NCBI RefSeq assembly: GCF_026230105.1
Contig: NC_079474.1
Location: 26,182,794-26,246,793, forward strand
From: Diorhabda sublineata
Lineage: Eukaryota; Arthropoda; Insecta; Coleoptera; Chrysomelidae
DNA: 64,000 nt
Direction: 5' to 3'
Shown here: piece by piece, positions 38,101-49,000 of the stretch
Layout of the letters: each line of letters begins with the position of its first letter
Numbering within the stretch: position 1 is the first letter of the stretch
The notes under the pieces: generated by a model
What the model saw: only the letters and a program-made list of their open reading frames with translations
Told to the model about the DNA's origin: nothing
The model's database searches: none
Translations under genes and position numbers: made by a program

Positions 38101-38860
38101 TAGTGATGAGAAAATTAATGTCACCATTATAGAAGCGAGGTGAACTTTCTATCACATTTTTAAACCAAGTTGTGTTGTTTTTTCTCATATCGTTGGCTTA
38201 CTTTTAGAACCTCCTAAGTCAGACAAAGTTTGCAGGTGGGATGAAAAACCTGTATGAAGTGCCATAAACCAATTATGTAAACTGGTCATCGATTAACCAA
38301 TAATTACAGTTTGTTGTGACTTGTTAACAATAACTTCTACTTAAAAATATAATTATAAACTTCATAGCCAGACAACTAAGGTTTTCAACCAAAGTAAGAA
38401 GACATTCTAGAGTTTTAGTAGGCTTTAATCGTCTTGAATTCTAATCATAATTAAGTAACGAAGAAATTTAGAAGAATTTAATATAAAATACTTTGAAAAT
38501 ATAATAATAATCCGCAGGTATTACTTCCTTCAGTTGCTGTAATTGGTCGTGTTTACTTTTTTAATCGGCAGGGGTTTTGATAAAGAAGAACTATAGCACC
38601 AATGTCTTGATTTTTTTGACTAAGTCTTTTTTCCAATGCCATCCAATCTTTATCAAAATTGTATCAGATTGTACTATAGTTGTCCATCAGGTCTGAACTG
38701 TTCGGCCCACAAATCATCAACAGTAGAATCTTCTGTTTTATATCCAGGACGAATGAAAGTGTGGTATTTTAGTGCCGAAAAGTTTTTGAAATATATATCA
38801 TTTTACATATTCAACTTAATAAGGTCGAGGATTTAAGCGAGCCGGTTTACAGCAGCAGCA
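35109..38860. other. non-coding; unassigned open frames
   Basis: A plus-strand 116-codon frame (35422-35772) and overlapping minus frames look protein-like in places, but no family is recognised. A minus-strand run near 36150-36000 (from MLSTYGTFETLRAIVMEYKR) is also suggestive only. The rest is A+T-rich without features. Confidence 0.4.
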
Positions 38861-38869
38861 GCAATACCC

Positions 38870-39400
38870 CAGCAGGCTAATGAATTTCTCTATTACGGAT
38901 TCTTCGCTCAATTGTGGAATGTATGCTGTTATATTCCATCTGTGTATGTCCACTTACCAAGTATTTCTGAGTTACAATTGGGCCCTTGTTTATCGATAGA
39001 TAGACAAAGTTAAGTTTTTATTTTGTGCGACGGATCCATTAATATACAAAATAATTTCATCACCTTGTAATACATTAAATTCGATTAGATTGTACAAAGT
39101 TGTTGCAAATTTATTTGAAGTTACTTTTCCTTTAGCTTCGTGCCAAAAAAAGTAATATGCATCATTTGTATTCAAATTATAGAAGGTAAAGTTTTGGACC
39201 ACCAACTTTTTTGCAATAAATTTTTGATGGTTTAAGCATGGGACAAAGAAATATTGCTTGAAGATCTATTGTGAAAACAAGCCGAACATTACTTTTGTTT
39301 AAAGACTTTTCATCGCGTTCTCTATTTTTTGGTAATGTCTCGATTTTATAACTGCCTTCCAGCCTTATACGAGACATAAAGCTCACATTAATCTTATAAG
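38870..39400 (-). pseudogene. fragment of an unnamed multi-copy insect ORF family
   Basis: Minus-strand frames give NVRLVFTIDLQAIFLCPMLK (about 39290), then VVQNFTFYNLNTNDAYYFFW followed by HEAKGKVTSNKFATTLYNLI (39205 onward), GDEIILYINGSVAQNKNLTL, and finally VTQKYLVSGHTQME (about 38940) and an S-H-STIE-like stretch. I recall the pattern (YNxTIYxxxxxDAYCYxWHExEG, ...SDGCxxQNxN..., ...KYLxxGHTQMExDSIHxxIER) from many uncharacterised proteins repeated in insect genomes, probably encoded by a transposable element. The conserved aspartate, HT and glutamate pattern could reflect an RNase-H-like nuclease, but that is inference. Two frameshifts and the decay of SDG to ING show it is non-functional. 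Confidence 0.65.
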
Positions 39401-39745
39401 CGTAGATTATTCAAAGCAAACTCTTCGTGAAAAGTTTTTAAGGAAATAATTTTGTTTTTATCTGCGCAATACTCATCATAATCTCTTTATAATGCAGCTT
39501 TGCTCTGCCAAATTGGCTCCAAATAATTCTTCCTCGATGAAACTCCACAATAGTGAAACTAAATTTATGCTAATTGCATCAAAAACTTCCTGAGTTCAAA
39601 ACAACGCAATAAGTTTTCCTTTCGTTCCTATTGATCCTATTCTTTCCTTTCCAATAATTTTGTATGTTTATGTGTGTAATGTACTATTGAAATAAATAAA
39701 AATCATATCCCAAATTGGATCGCAATCATATCGTTTGAATCAAAG

Positions 39746-39805
39746 CCTATTCTAGAAGTCTATTCTTCAACAAAACCTATTCTAGAAGTCTATTCTTCAA
39801 CAATA
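39746..39805 (+). repeat. 30-bp tandem repeat, two copies
   Basis: CCTATTCTAGAAGTCTATTC plus ten more bases is repeated almost exactly in tandem. The near identity implies a recent duplication compared with the degenerate sequence around it. Confidence 0.9.
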
Positions 39806-39814
39806 TTTTGGCAT

Positions 39815-40065
39815 GGAACAACGTAGATCAAAACCTCCTATGTCGTTTTCCAACAAACGAGTCAAATTTAGCAAATTAAAATCTAATAGTCTACATTTAA
39901 AAGTTTATTATGGTTTCCATACCTCATTTTTTGATAGGAAAGAATACTTGGTTCAAAATCAGCACATTTTGAACATTGACGTCCGAAAGCAAAATGCAGA
40001 CTTAGAAGCTTTTCAGTAATTTCATAAGATACAACGACATAGGAGGTTTTGCGTTGTCCGATACA
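39815..40065. repeat. inverted repeat, possible small MITE
   Basis: AAAACCTCCTATGTCGTT (39830-39847) is perfectly inverted at 40033-40050. Pairing extends outward on each side through GGAACAACG/GGACAACG with a small gap. The arms are about 200 bases apart. Both strands are open across the centre (39813-40019 plus and 39883-40185 minus), so neither frame is convincing. It could be a hairpin-forming element or the two ends of a small non-autonomous transposon. Confidence 0.5.
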
Positions 40066-40690
40066 TGTCGTTATAACCATTTCAAAATTAGGAACTTTGA
40101 AGAGTGTTGAATTACGATATTCTAAATCTATTTCCTGATAAATCGTAAAAATCGGACTTAGAGGGTTTTGAAAGCAAGCCGACAATATGCAATGACCGTA
40201 GAAATATATAGAGTTTACTTCACAACTTAGTACTGACTCCTCTGGTTATGAGAAACTGGAAATAATTTCAAAATTTAAGATTTCAACTGCACTTCTTCAC
40301 TTCAATATATTGACAGATGAACTCACAAAGCATCATATTTCTCAGTTTTCGCCATCCCAGAAATAATTATCTTGTTGCTCTCTCATATCATACTCCTCTT
40401 CGCTTTTATAGCTTGGAAAGTTGTTGTTCGTCTACTGCTGCATCTAATTTGTTAGCCCAATTTTCGCCACACGCAGTATAATTACTTTTTCACTCGTACG
40501 TGGTATTAAAATTAATTCCACCATCATCCCTACTCCTAATTATAGTTGTTTTATGGTTCAACTTCCAATAGTTATGTGAAATGTCTGTACCTTAGTAGTC
40601 CTAGCAGTATAAACAATTTATTTTATTGTCTGTTAGGTACAAATGTCTGCAAGAAAAAAGCAGCATCAATACTATATTGTACTGTTTATC
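40066..40690. other. non-coding, nothing recognised
   Basis: No coding motif, repeat or RNA gene was recognised between the inverted repeat and the mariner relic. Confidence 0.5.
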
Positions 40691-41626
40691 AGAACGTGTT
40701 GTTATATGAGTGCTCTTCAAGTTATTTACAAATACTTGAAACATTCATCTTAGTCAAAAAATGGAATTGAATCGCAAGAATTTTCGCGTGATATACTTCT
40801 ATTATATCCGACGTGAATTAAACCAACAGCAATATGCCGCTCAACTCACTTCGACTTTTTGTGATGAAGCACAATCTCGAGGTATCCAGATTCGCTAGTT
40901 ATTCGTATATAGTCGTGTTTGCACTTCGCGACAGAATGAGTTTTGCGAAGGTCAGTCAAAATAGGCTGTTTTGCCAAAAAGATTTGTTCTGCATATTTCG
41001 ACAATCGCTTAAAATGAACCTTGTGTGGATTGGTGCAAAGAAAAAATTCAATCGCGGTGCTCGAAAAGACGTCTTTAAGATCGTTATTGGCAACGAATCC
41101 ATGCATATGAACTCCATAATTAACAACAAACGACTATATGGGTCTTTCAAGGCGAGCTAAATCCAGCAAAACTTCTTCGCGCACAAAGCACATCGAAAAA
41201 AATTGTCACCTGGTTTCTCAGAATTACTGGATATGTCACAACCGTTCCATTAGAGCAACGTAGAACAGTCAAATCTGAATAGTACACTAGCATTTGTTTG
41301 TCATAAGTATTAGAAAAAAATCAGGAAACCCAGCAGAAAACCAGAAAACCAGAATACGAATGATTTTCCACCACGACAATGCGAGCTCTCACACATCAGT
41401 TCATCAAAAAGTTTTCAACTGTCACAACATTGATTTCATGAGTCCTGATGTAGTGATTGATGCGTGCAAACTACATGTTTCGGAGGTACCTCAATTAGCA
41501 TGGTATGCAAAAGTGTATTGATCTCAATGGAGAATATTTTGAAAAACAATAAAGCCATATCCAATCGTAAATATTTGTTTTAATATGTCGATCTCAAAAT
41601 TTTAGTAGCAGCCCCCGTATTATAGG
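40691..41626 (+). mobile_element. mariner element relic, 5' end unclear
   Basis: The 3' end reads CAAAATTTTAGTAGCAGCCC, CCGTATTATA. In reverse complement this is the same TIR type as at 16992 and 18503 (GRGCTGYTACTAAARTTTTG). The 5' non-coding leader CAGAACGTGTTGTTATATGA (40691) is shared with that copy at 17087. A 5' TIR was not found upstream of 40690 and is probably lost. The copy carries most of the transposase in broken frames (next entry). Confidence 0.75.
40763..41560 (+). pseudogene. mariner transposase pseudogene
   Basis: The start is visible: MELNRKNFRVIYFYYIRREL matches MELxRxNFRxIIFYxFRRGL. LTSTFCDEAQSR, RQNEFCEGQSK and VDWCKEK follow the family order. RRLXDRYWQRIHAYE is the GDESWIYAYEP region with the first catalytic aspartate damaged. 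WVFQGELNPAKLLRAQSTSK (41139) and VTTVPLEQRRTVKSE (41237) are close to family. MIFHHDNASSHTS (41361) carries the second aspartate. HVSEVPQLAW (41479) and DLNGEYFEKQ, here read as CIDLNGEYFEKQ-like across a frame change, close the protein. The PPYSPDLAPNDFFLFP block with the third aspartate is deleted. The central helix-turn-helix region is also mostly missing. Confidence 0.85.
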
Positions 41627-42649
41627 TGAAAAGTATAATGCATTATTATTAAAATTGAACAAATAATTTCACAACACATACCAATAACCATATAAAATTT
41701 ATGAGTCATAAGAAATATTATGAGCATTGCGGGCGCCTCTAATGGAGTTAATTATTCTAATGACTGTCAGGTAGTAAATTAATACTTTTAGATGTTCCTA
41801 AAAATCATTTGAATGAATTTATGTCAAATTATCATTTTGTTTTTTCGAATATTCTATTGTGCAATACCTCTGTTCAACAATATTAATATGATTATTATCC
41901 TAGTATATCAATCGGCTAGCTTCTGTTCTACGAGCAATACCTAGCTAGTTTAGTTATAATACAGGTACGCATACTGGAATCTATTTAGCTATTGGATTTG
42001 AATTGAACGAGAATGTCTTCCGTGTTAACAACTAACAAACAAATTAATCCACCACTAATGATTTGATTTTAGATTATTGATTAGGTTGGGAAAAACTGTT
42101 CAAAGACGTTCATATAATCTAAAAACCATTGATTCTATATAAAATGAAATTCTCCTTCTTATTTAGAATTTGGGAATACAACAGATTTTGTACATTTTGC
42201 AATAACAAACTATTTTTAAAATTGCTATTTTGTTTTCATCTTCACTACACCACACGTGTATAGAAATAATTTGAATAATTTGTATATAATAAAACAAAAT
42301 TCTATGCAACTGGAACAAATAGTTAATATCAAAATTTGATATCAAATAAGTAATAGGAAATATAAATGCAAAGAAAACTTAGAAGAGGACCTAGTGATGT
42401 TAAGAAAATCAACCCATAGAATTTGCATAAGAAAACAAATGGAAATCGTAAGCACGACAGTCGACTATAAGAATGTTCACGAAGAAACCTCGTTATCACT
42501 CAATGACACAACAAAGAACCAAATGGATCACGTCCCCGAAGTTGTAGAGGAGCCGATGCAAATAGCAACCACTTTCTAGTAATTACGAAACGAAACAAGA
42601 TTAGTTAGTTTGAATTGAACGAGTTAATGACAAACGGAGAGAAATATGA
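41627..42649. other. non-coding; A-rich frames
   Basis: No recognised family. The A-rich plus strand from 42365 onward has open frames (for example 42394-42579) that may be the upstream part of the LINE relic that follows, but no motif confirms it. Confidence 0.4.
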
Positions 42650-43180
42650 TTTAGGAAAAATTCAAGGGGAAACCGAAGTGCATAACTTCCAAGAAGAACT
42701 TAATAGAGAACCAAATTTGAGACCATACGTCGAACAAATGGAGGGAGAACGGTCACACATAGAAACTTCAATGTAACAAGTCGAATACTAAATATAGATA
42801 GGCATATAATGAAGCGAGAGAAGAAATTGAACAGCAAAAGAATTTAAGTTGAAAGGGAATTATTAAAAATAGAAGGAATTTATAGAAAAGAAATGAGGAA
42901 GTTTTATCAAGAAATAGAAAGAGGAAAATACTAAAACCTGAAAGCACTTTATAATGGAGAGGGATATCTATTAGTGAATGGAGAATGGTGAATAAATAGA
43001 TTCACACAGTGTTTTGAACTAGTACTAAAGGATGTTTAGGATGAACGAAGTGAAAATGAAGTGGAAGTATGCCTGAAACATGTGAAGAATACTAAAAGCC
43101 TCCCACTTCAGACGATGTATCATTTTCTCATTTTTTGTATTGATTCCAAGGCCTCTATCTGTCTTCGCCTTGAAATTACA
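42650..43180 (+). pseudogene. LINE ORF2 fragment between endonuclease and RT
   Basis: The plus-strand frames are rich in E/K/R and stop-interrupted. Near 42973 the sequence gives VNGEW, then RFTQCFELVLKDV, DERSENEVEVCLKHVKNTKS. These resemble the segment just upstream of the LINE RT domain, where NGExI...RWxEYFxELLN is followed by ...EVExAIKxMKNGKSPGxDGI. The preceding NFQEELNREPN (42690) could correspond to the post-endonuclease NFQxxLxNRF region. The frame breaks off before the RT core, near the (TA)n tract at 43216. The assignment rests on pattern rather than catalytic residues. Confidence 0.4.
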
Positions 43181-43213
43181 TCGATAAAATGGAAGCTGTT
43201 AATGTTAAAAATA

Positions 43214-43215
<2 letters not shown>

Positions 43216-43270
<55 letters not shown>
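43216..43270. repeat. (TA)n microsatellite
   Basis: About 27 uninterrupted TA units. It separates a plus-strand LINE fragment from a minus-strand one. A (TA)n this long is likely length-variable. Confidence 0.95.
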
Positions 43271-43271
<1 letters not shown>

Positions 43272-43274
43272 TTT

Positions 43275-44115
43275 TCATATAGCTCAACAGGCTTTAGCTT
43301 GGAGTCGCTCAACTGCTTTCCTCCAAATATTTTTATTCATGGCTGCTTCCTTATTCTTATTTTTTCCAAATCCTTTTCCCTTTTCGCTCCTTCTTCCTTT
43401 AACAAGGATCTTTTCACCCAACTGTGTTCGTCGATTCTGGCTTTATGCCCCATTAAACGGAGTCTTTTTGTTCATCTTATCTTGACTATACAGTAATTTG
43501 ATCTCTGCGTTCATTTCTACTGTTCTATAGGTTTTGTTTTCTCCTTTTTTTTTTGTTCATGATCCAACACTCACTTCCATACAGCACCGTTGATTGTATA
43601 ACCGTCTTATAAATGCGTAACTTGGCGGTTCTTGGAATATCTTCTGATCTTAATAGCCCTCCTATGGTCCGAAAGTTTTGTTCCCTCCCGTCAGTCTCTT
43701 GTCGATTTCGCTGGTTTCAACTTCTTCGTTTGTCACTATCACTACCAGTTATTCTAACTCCCGGACTTTATCTAATCTATACTCTGTCGTCACCTTCAAT
43801 AATTTGCAGCTGTTTAGACCCCTTCTCATCTCCATATATTTGGTGTTTTATTTGTGCGCAGCCCATATTTTTTTACTGTCTTTTTAAAGAAAACTAACAT
43901 TTTTTCTATTATTCAGTGTCAGTTTCACGAATTGTAATATTTTCGAGTACAGCTAGCGCCTGGAACAAATGTTCGCTACTTATTGATCATACGCCTGCTT
44001 TAAATCCACAAAGAGAAAATTCAAGTTTAATCCTTGGTCATAGCTATTGTTCTGGATTGCCTTCAGTAAGAAAATTTGATCACTACTTGACTTCCCTTTG
44101 GTCCTCGCCCAATTG
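43275..44115 (-). pseudogene. LINE ORF2 C-terminal fragment
   Basis: On the minus strand near 43830-43800 the frame gives GDEKGSKQLQIIEGDDRV, corresponding to the KKLQIIxVDDxxxExVxxFKYLG segment. RTAKLRIYKTVIQSTVLYGS (43627 region), ECWIMNKKEK follows, matching RxTKLRIYKTVIxPVVLYGSExWxMNKKEE. Further on MNKNIWRKAVERLQAKA (about 43340) matches the terminal DRxxWRxIVExAxA block. This is the region after the RT palm. Stops and frameshifts are present, and the RT core itself is not seen. Orientation is opposite to the LINE-like fragment across the (TA)n tract. Confidence 0.75.
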
Positions 44116-46650
44116 TTCCACCAAGTATTTGCCAACCTAACAATATAATCATGTTTTTATTCCCCAGAAAGTTATTCTTTCGTAAAATCATCCTACTATA
44201 CTGGAAATTAAAATTAAAATGCCTTGAATATTCCAATATTATTGATATCATATTTAAAATGATAATAATTAATTGATCATTACAAACTGACTAGAGCTAG
44301 AAAAAGTTCTTCTCTAATATATTTCAATTAATTCAACCAATATTGCTAATAAAGTGGATGTGAAAATTATAGAACCCATTTTTATACCAGGGAAAACTAA
44401 GCACTAAAGATTAATCAGATTGTAATAGAACACGTATAACAGATATAACATTTATCTTAGAAAAAGGGTGCATTTTGTTATCCTTTTCATGTAGAATCTT
44501 ATAACATGTATCGTCTATTCATGAATGCTTGTTTGACATGCTCATTTATCTCTTGTTTCTGATTCATAAATAATGCAATACAATCATAAAAAATCAAAGT
44601 TCATTCCTCTCTATCATACGCACCGTTGCTATAACCTAAAATTACATGATATGCATTATATATTTACCGAATAAAGAAAAACCCTAAGACTCCGACTAGT
44701 TATATCAGACTCTAGTTGGTAGTAGGTTGCGAGGGTTCTCTCCAGAGGCTCTCTCTCCGTAATGTAAAATGACAGATCCCATTATTTACTGAAAAACAAC
44801 ACGGTTGGAGTAAGAAACCCTGTAAAAGGAGAGAAGAAAGTGCCTTTATCTGTTTCTGAAAATTCTGCCTGCCCTTATGTTGCTATTTATTACAAAAACT
44901 TTTGTTGTTTGCCTCTAGTTCAAAACTCTTTTAGCCGTACAGTCAACTTTCAAAAACATTGTGTACAATTATGATATCGCAAAAGAGTAATTTTATTTTT
45001 TTATCCCTTCAGTAGATTAATAAACAAAAAAAATTCGGAATAATAAAAATAGTTGTAGCTGAACTGTGTTGTCTTGTTGCTTTTTACGAATTCTTTTATT
45101 GAGAATGTTTTCTCCGGAATTTTTTCTCTTCTAGCTAGTCAAGTTTCCATATACATTAATACAAATCTAGAATGTCATCTACTTTGTATTTCAACTAGTT
45201 TGTCCGGCTGGTTAATGCTCATACGAAATAGCTTCCAGTTATCTATATCTATTCTCCTCACTTTTCTGACTAGATGTGGAATTTCATGCATAAACTTAGA
45301 TCCTAATCTAGAACCTCTGAATCTCTCAACGGAACACTGGTGAGCTGAATTTGCCTACAATAACTACAAGACATGAATGATTCTGATCCACAGATATGGA
45401 AATTCACTTCTGTAAATCTTGCATTATATTTAAACAAAAGAAAATAACTCGCTTTTGATGGTGTACTCATTGATATAATATATGGCATATTGACAAATCC
45501 GAGATATTGCCAATTTTATAATATACCAACTATTCGTAACTATTCCTATCCAAAGGGCTCATGAACTTTTATTTTCTAATACCATTCTTTTAAAAGAGAA
45601 TAAAAATATAGGAAAGTATCATTAGATTTTTTCAGAACTGCTGCTGCTATATGGCAATGATAGACGCTTGATAAAACCTGTTTAGGAATAGTTCCATTTT
45701 CAACAAAATACTATTTTTCTATAAAGGGAAATTCAATAATTTGAAGGAATATTGCTTTTGAAACAGTCTATTTTTCTCTACATCATATTATGAATTAAGT
45801 TAAATACAAAAACCAGCATTGCATTCTGAGCACATTGCTTTCATTATTGATTTGCATTCACTTGATGAAATAAGATTTGACCTTTTCCCCTTTGAATTCT
45901 ATGAGTGGAATCTTTTGTTCTGTTACTTTATCCAGCTACTCCGCATACCTAAGTCTAGTAACCATGAAAAAAGAGCCCAGTACTATTTTTTACCATTCGG
46001 TAGCTGCTGATATTCTGATCTATTCCTTCGCATTGATTGTTCTATGTAATTATTCAAGTCCCTTATTTCGCTTTGATACCAAGTTATTGTGATCAGTCAA
46101 ATACGAACTTTCCAAAAAGCATCGCATTTCCTCAATTCCTATCTTGAAATTAAAAACAATCCGTACCACAGGGTTTTTTTACGATAAGCTCAAGCATTAC
46201 GTGGTCTATAATTTTTTTTGACTATTGGTTATTGTTCGCTCTCTCTTCGAACCGTGCTCCAATTTACCATCTTATTTGGAGTTCCATTTTTTCCTGCTAA
46301 TTCCTCCACTTTTGGAACTAATACTTATTAGGAGGGTAGAATTAGGAGAATCCTTAGGTAAGGATGGACCGGAAACTGGATCGATATCTATTTGTTCGAC
46401 CGTAATGTCTTCAACCTTGACTTCAGTGATATTGAAATGATCATCAAATAACAAAACTTTACAGGGTAACTAGCTAATATTAGACCAAGGCAGGCCCCCC
46501 TCGCGTGCTGTGTTAGATGTATCGTGTCATTGGTGCCGTAGATGAATGGGAAGAAAAAAAGCACGCCTTTTGCAATTCCAATGATATGGCGGGAACCTAC
46601 TAACCATTTTAACGACTGATATGTTTGTCTAACAAAGACTGAAAGCACAC
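44116..46650. other. non-coding, nothing recognised
   Basis: A+T-rich. Open frames at 45074-45343 (plus), 45303-45488 (minus) and 46272-46454 (minus, with a DHFNITEVKVEDITVEQIDI stretch) are protein-like in part but unrecognised. The last could belong to the repeated ORF fragment that follows. Confidence 0.4.
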
Positions 46651-46654
46651 TATC

Positions 46655-46891
46655 CCCATAACTAACAAAGATTTACCAATACCGATTGCACCTTTAGATC
46701 CGCTAGATACTGGGGACAACGTATCATCAGGAAGCTCCGAAGAACAATGCACCGACCCTATTTTTACTCCAAGTACCAGTTCCGGCGAGCCCAATTTGAT
46801 TATTCAAAATGAATTGAATGATTTAGCACGTGGTTTGGGGTTATCAAAGCAACAGTCTGAACTTCTTGCTTCCCGTCTTAAGGAATAGAAT
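46655..46891 (+). pseudogene. fragment of a second unnamed repeated insect ORF family
   Basis: One open plus-strand frame gives TIPITNKDLPIPIAPLDPLD, then a low-complexity S/T/E-rich linker (SSGSSEEQCTDPIFTPSTSS). It ends QNELNDLARGLGLSKQQSEL, LASRLKE and a stop at 46887-46889. I recall the pattern (PxxELPIPxPP..., S-rich linker, ...xELNDLVRDLxLxKxxAELLGSRLxExNLL) from many uncharacterised proteins repeated in insect genomes, where a long C-terminal region follows. Here only the N-terminal part remains. The upstream DVSCHWCRR (about 46511) may be a degraded NDCYFC segment of the same protein. Function is unknown to me; I believe the family is transposon-associated. Confidence 0.6.
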
Positions 46892-48190
46892 CATTTTATA
46901 ATTTGTTGTGGTAAATTCGATTAATCACAAGTTGAAATGGAAAGGATAGATTCTAAAATATATCTTCACTTAGTATTTTAACCTGATCGTGGATATGTGG
47001 TGATTAGTTAACTAGCGAAGTTAACAATAAATAATTATCTTGTTACTAATCAACTGATAAAAAGAATTCAGCAAAAAAATTAATAATCAGTTGCTACGAT
47101 ACTCGAAATATAATGTGAGGTACTTTATCTTTTCATCTCATTTTCTTTTTTATGCTTTTATTACCATCACGTTGACCTTTTTCTAGTGTGAAGTGGAAAG
47201 GTTTCATTTATGGTGTAGTGCGTTATCTAAAATTCATCCAATGTTTTTTAGAAGTGCTCTTCTCAATAAAAGACGAATTGTCTCGGGCATTCTTGTAACA
47301 AAGCAACAGGCAGGAAAGAATCTGATGATGCCGTGTACAGACTGGAAGTCTCTCTAATTAATGTGACGAGAAAATCTGTCTAGCTGGAAGCTATAAACTA
47401 AATTTTAAGCAAAAGCGTCGAGTTGCAAAGCCAACCATTGTCGCCAGAAAAAAATTTTTAACGGGTAATTCACACATATAAATGTATTCTGCAAGAAAAT
47501 ACATTTGTGGAAACTATCTAGTATTGAATTTGCATATAAGATAATGTTCAAAGAAAAATTGAAAAAGAGTTCGAATGAGAAATAATCTCACAATAGGTCA
47601 TTAATGGGATGATAGAAACATAGTTATTTTGAAAATGATTTAATAACATTCAAATCAACGAAAAATGAATGGAGACGTCAATGAATGCGGTATATTAACT
47701 AAATGAGAAAGAGAGACTCAGGATAAGTGCGAATTTAATTTCGAGATAGATTAATTTCTGGATTGTGTTGGCCTCAGGAGGACAAAACAAGGAGAGTGAA
47801 AAGATCTTGCAGGTACTAAATATGAATGCAAACTTTCAAGATTATGTTCGATTCCATATCCACAAGCGGTTATGGAATAAAAAATGGGAATTTGTTGGAA
47901 AAACAGACAAGAAGTTATTGTAGAGGGTGAGATTTTATGTATGTATGCATTATTCAGGAGAAGTTTCTAAACTACCTTGCAAGAGGGTCGGAAAATGGGG
48001 AGTTTGCAGTAGATTATGAAGTTTTTCAGTATAAAGTGTGTGAAGTTTCAAAGTTTTTTAAGGTGATTTCAATTGATGTCTATAATTTCATCGGACGTTT
48101 ATATCAATAGATCAGTTTAATATCTAGATCAGTTTCACACCAGAAAGAATCCTCCGCATAGAATAACTCATTTCGGAGGATAAATGCTGG
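46892..48190. other. non-coding, nothing recognised
   Basis: No coding motif, repeat or RNA gene was recognised. Confidence 0.45.
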
Positions 48191-48500
48191 AAAAATTTGG
48201 CTAAACTCGGCATTTGTATGTAATGTAGAGACCATTATCCACGAATATCTTCAATATCGTAAAATAACGAAGCGTTGGATTCCCAAACTCATGAAATTTG
48301 AGTAAAAATTTATGCAGTTATGTTTGTCGCCGCTTGTTGATACAGTACAAGACGAACGGGGACGGTTTTTTATCGTAAATATTGGCTACAGGCCAAACAT
48401 GATTATGATATTTCAATGTTGAAATCAAAGTGTCGTCTAAAGGGTGGAGGAAGAAGGAGTCAAACCGAAGAGAACCAGGTCCGCGGATAAGATTATGTGT
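48191..48500 (+). pseudogene. mariner transposase fragment
   Basis: The plus-strand frame gives VETIIHEYLQYRKITKRWIP, KLM (48228), matching the second helix-turn-helix segment GSVxxIIHxYLxxRKVxARWVPKLL. After a frame change there is GDGFLS, ATGQT, and YFNVEIKVSSKGWRKK (48356-48452), a degraded form of GDxFLxxIVTGDETWVxHxxPExKxQSxxWRKK containing the first catalytic aspartate region. The rest of the catalytic domain is not seen. The two blocks are in the right order and at the right distance. It may belong to the same subfamily as the minus-strand relic at 49001. Confidence 0.5.
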
Positions 48501-49000
48501 ACTAGTACCAACCAGGAGTGCTGCACACTAAACGTTCCGTAAATTCTGCATACTTCTTTAATCGTCTAGAACACACGTGTAGCCTACTAATAGATCACAA
48601 CGAAGGAGTATTTCAGCGCAAAGTGAGATTAATGCGCATGACGCGCGCCTTCATACCATATCAGAACTAGTGTGGGAGATACTACTCCCCTACAGTCTGG
48701 ACTTATCACATGGTTGGACTACAACAAAGGTATTTGTTTGGTAAACATCAATAGTGAACGATTTTAGTGAATTTGTAAATATAGAAAAAATTGGTCATCG
48801 TTATGTGACAAAACACTTTTATTTCAAGGGCCTTAGTCAAGCTTATGAAAGCTTAGCTATATTCTACTCTAGGTGAGACTCCTAATTCAGTAAAATATTA
48901 GGTAACAGAGTTTGAACGAAGCCGTTTGGTTATATAGAGAAACGTGTTCAGATACAGAAAAAAATATTCATTGTACAAAAATCTTCAACTATTAGACCAA
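48501..49000. other. non-coding; somewhat less A+T-rich 48480-48720
   Basis: No motif was recognised. The first half is G+C-richer than average and repeat-free, and the rest is A+T-rich. Confidence 0.4.

Noticed and set aside
45074..46092. Several hydrophobic plus-strand frames, considered as chemoreceptor exons
   Set aside because: T-rich DNA translates to hydrophobic residues by default, and no receptor signature or splice pattern was seen.
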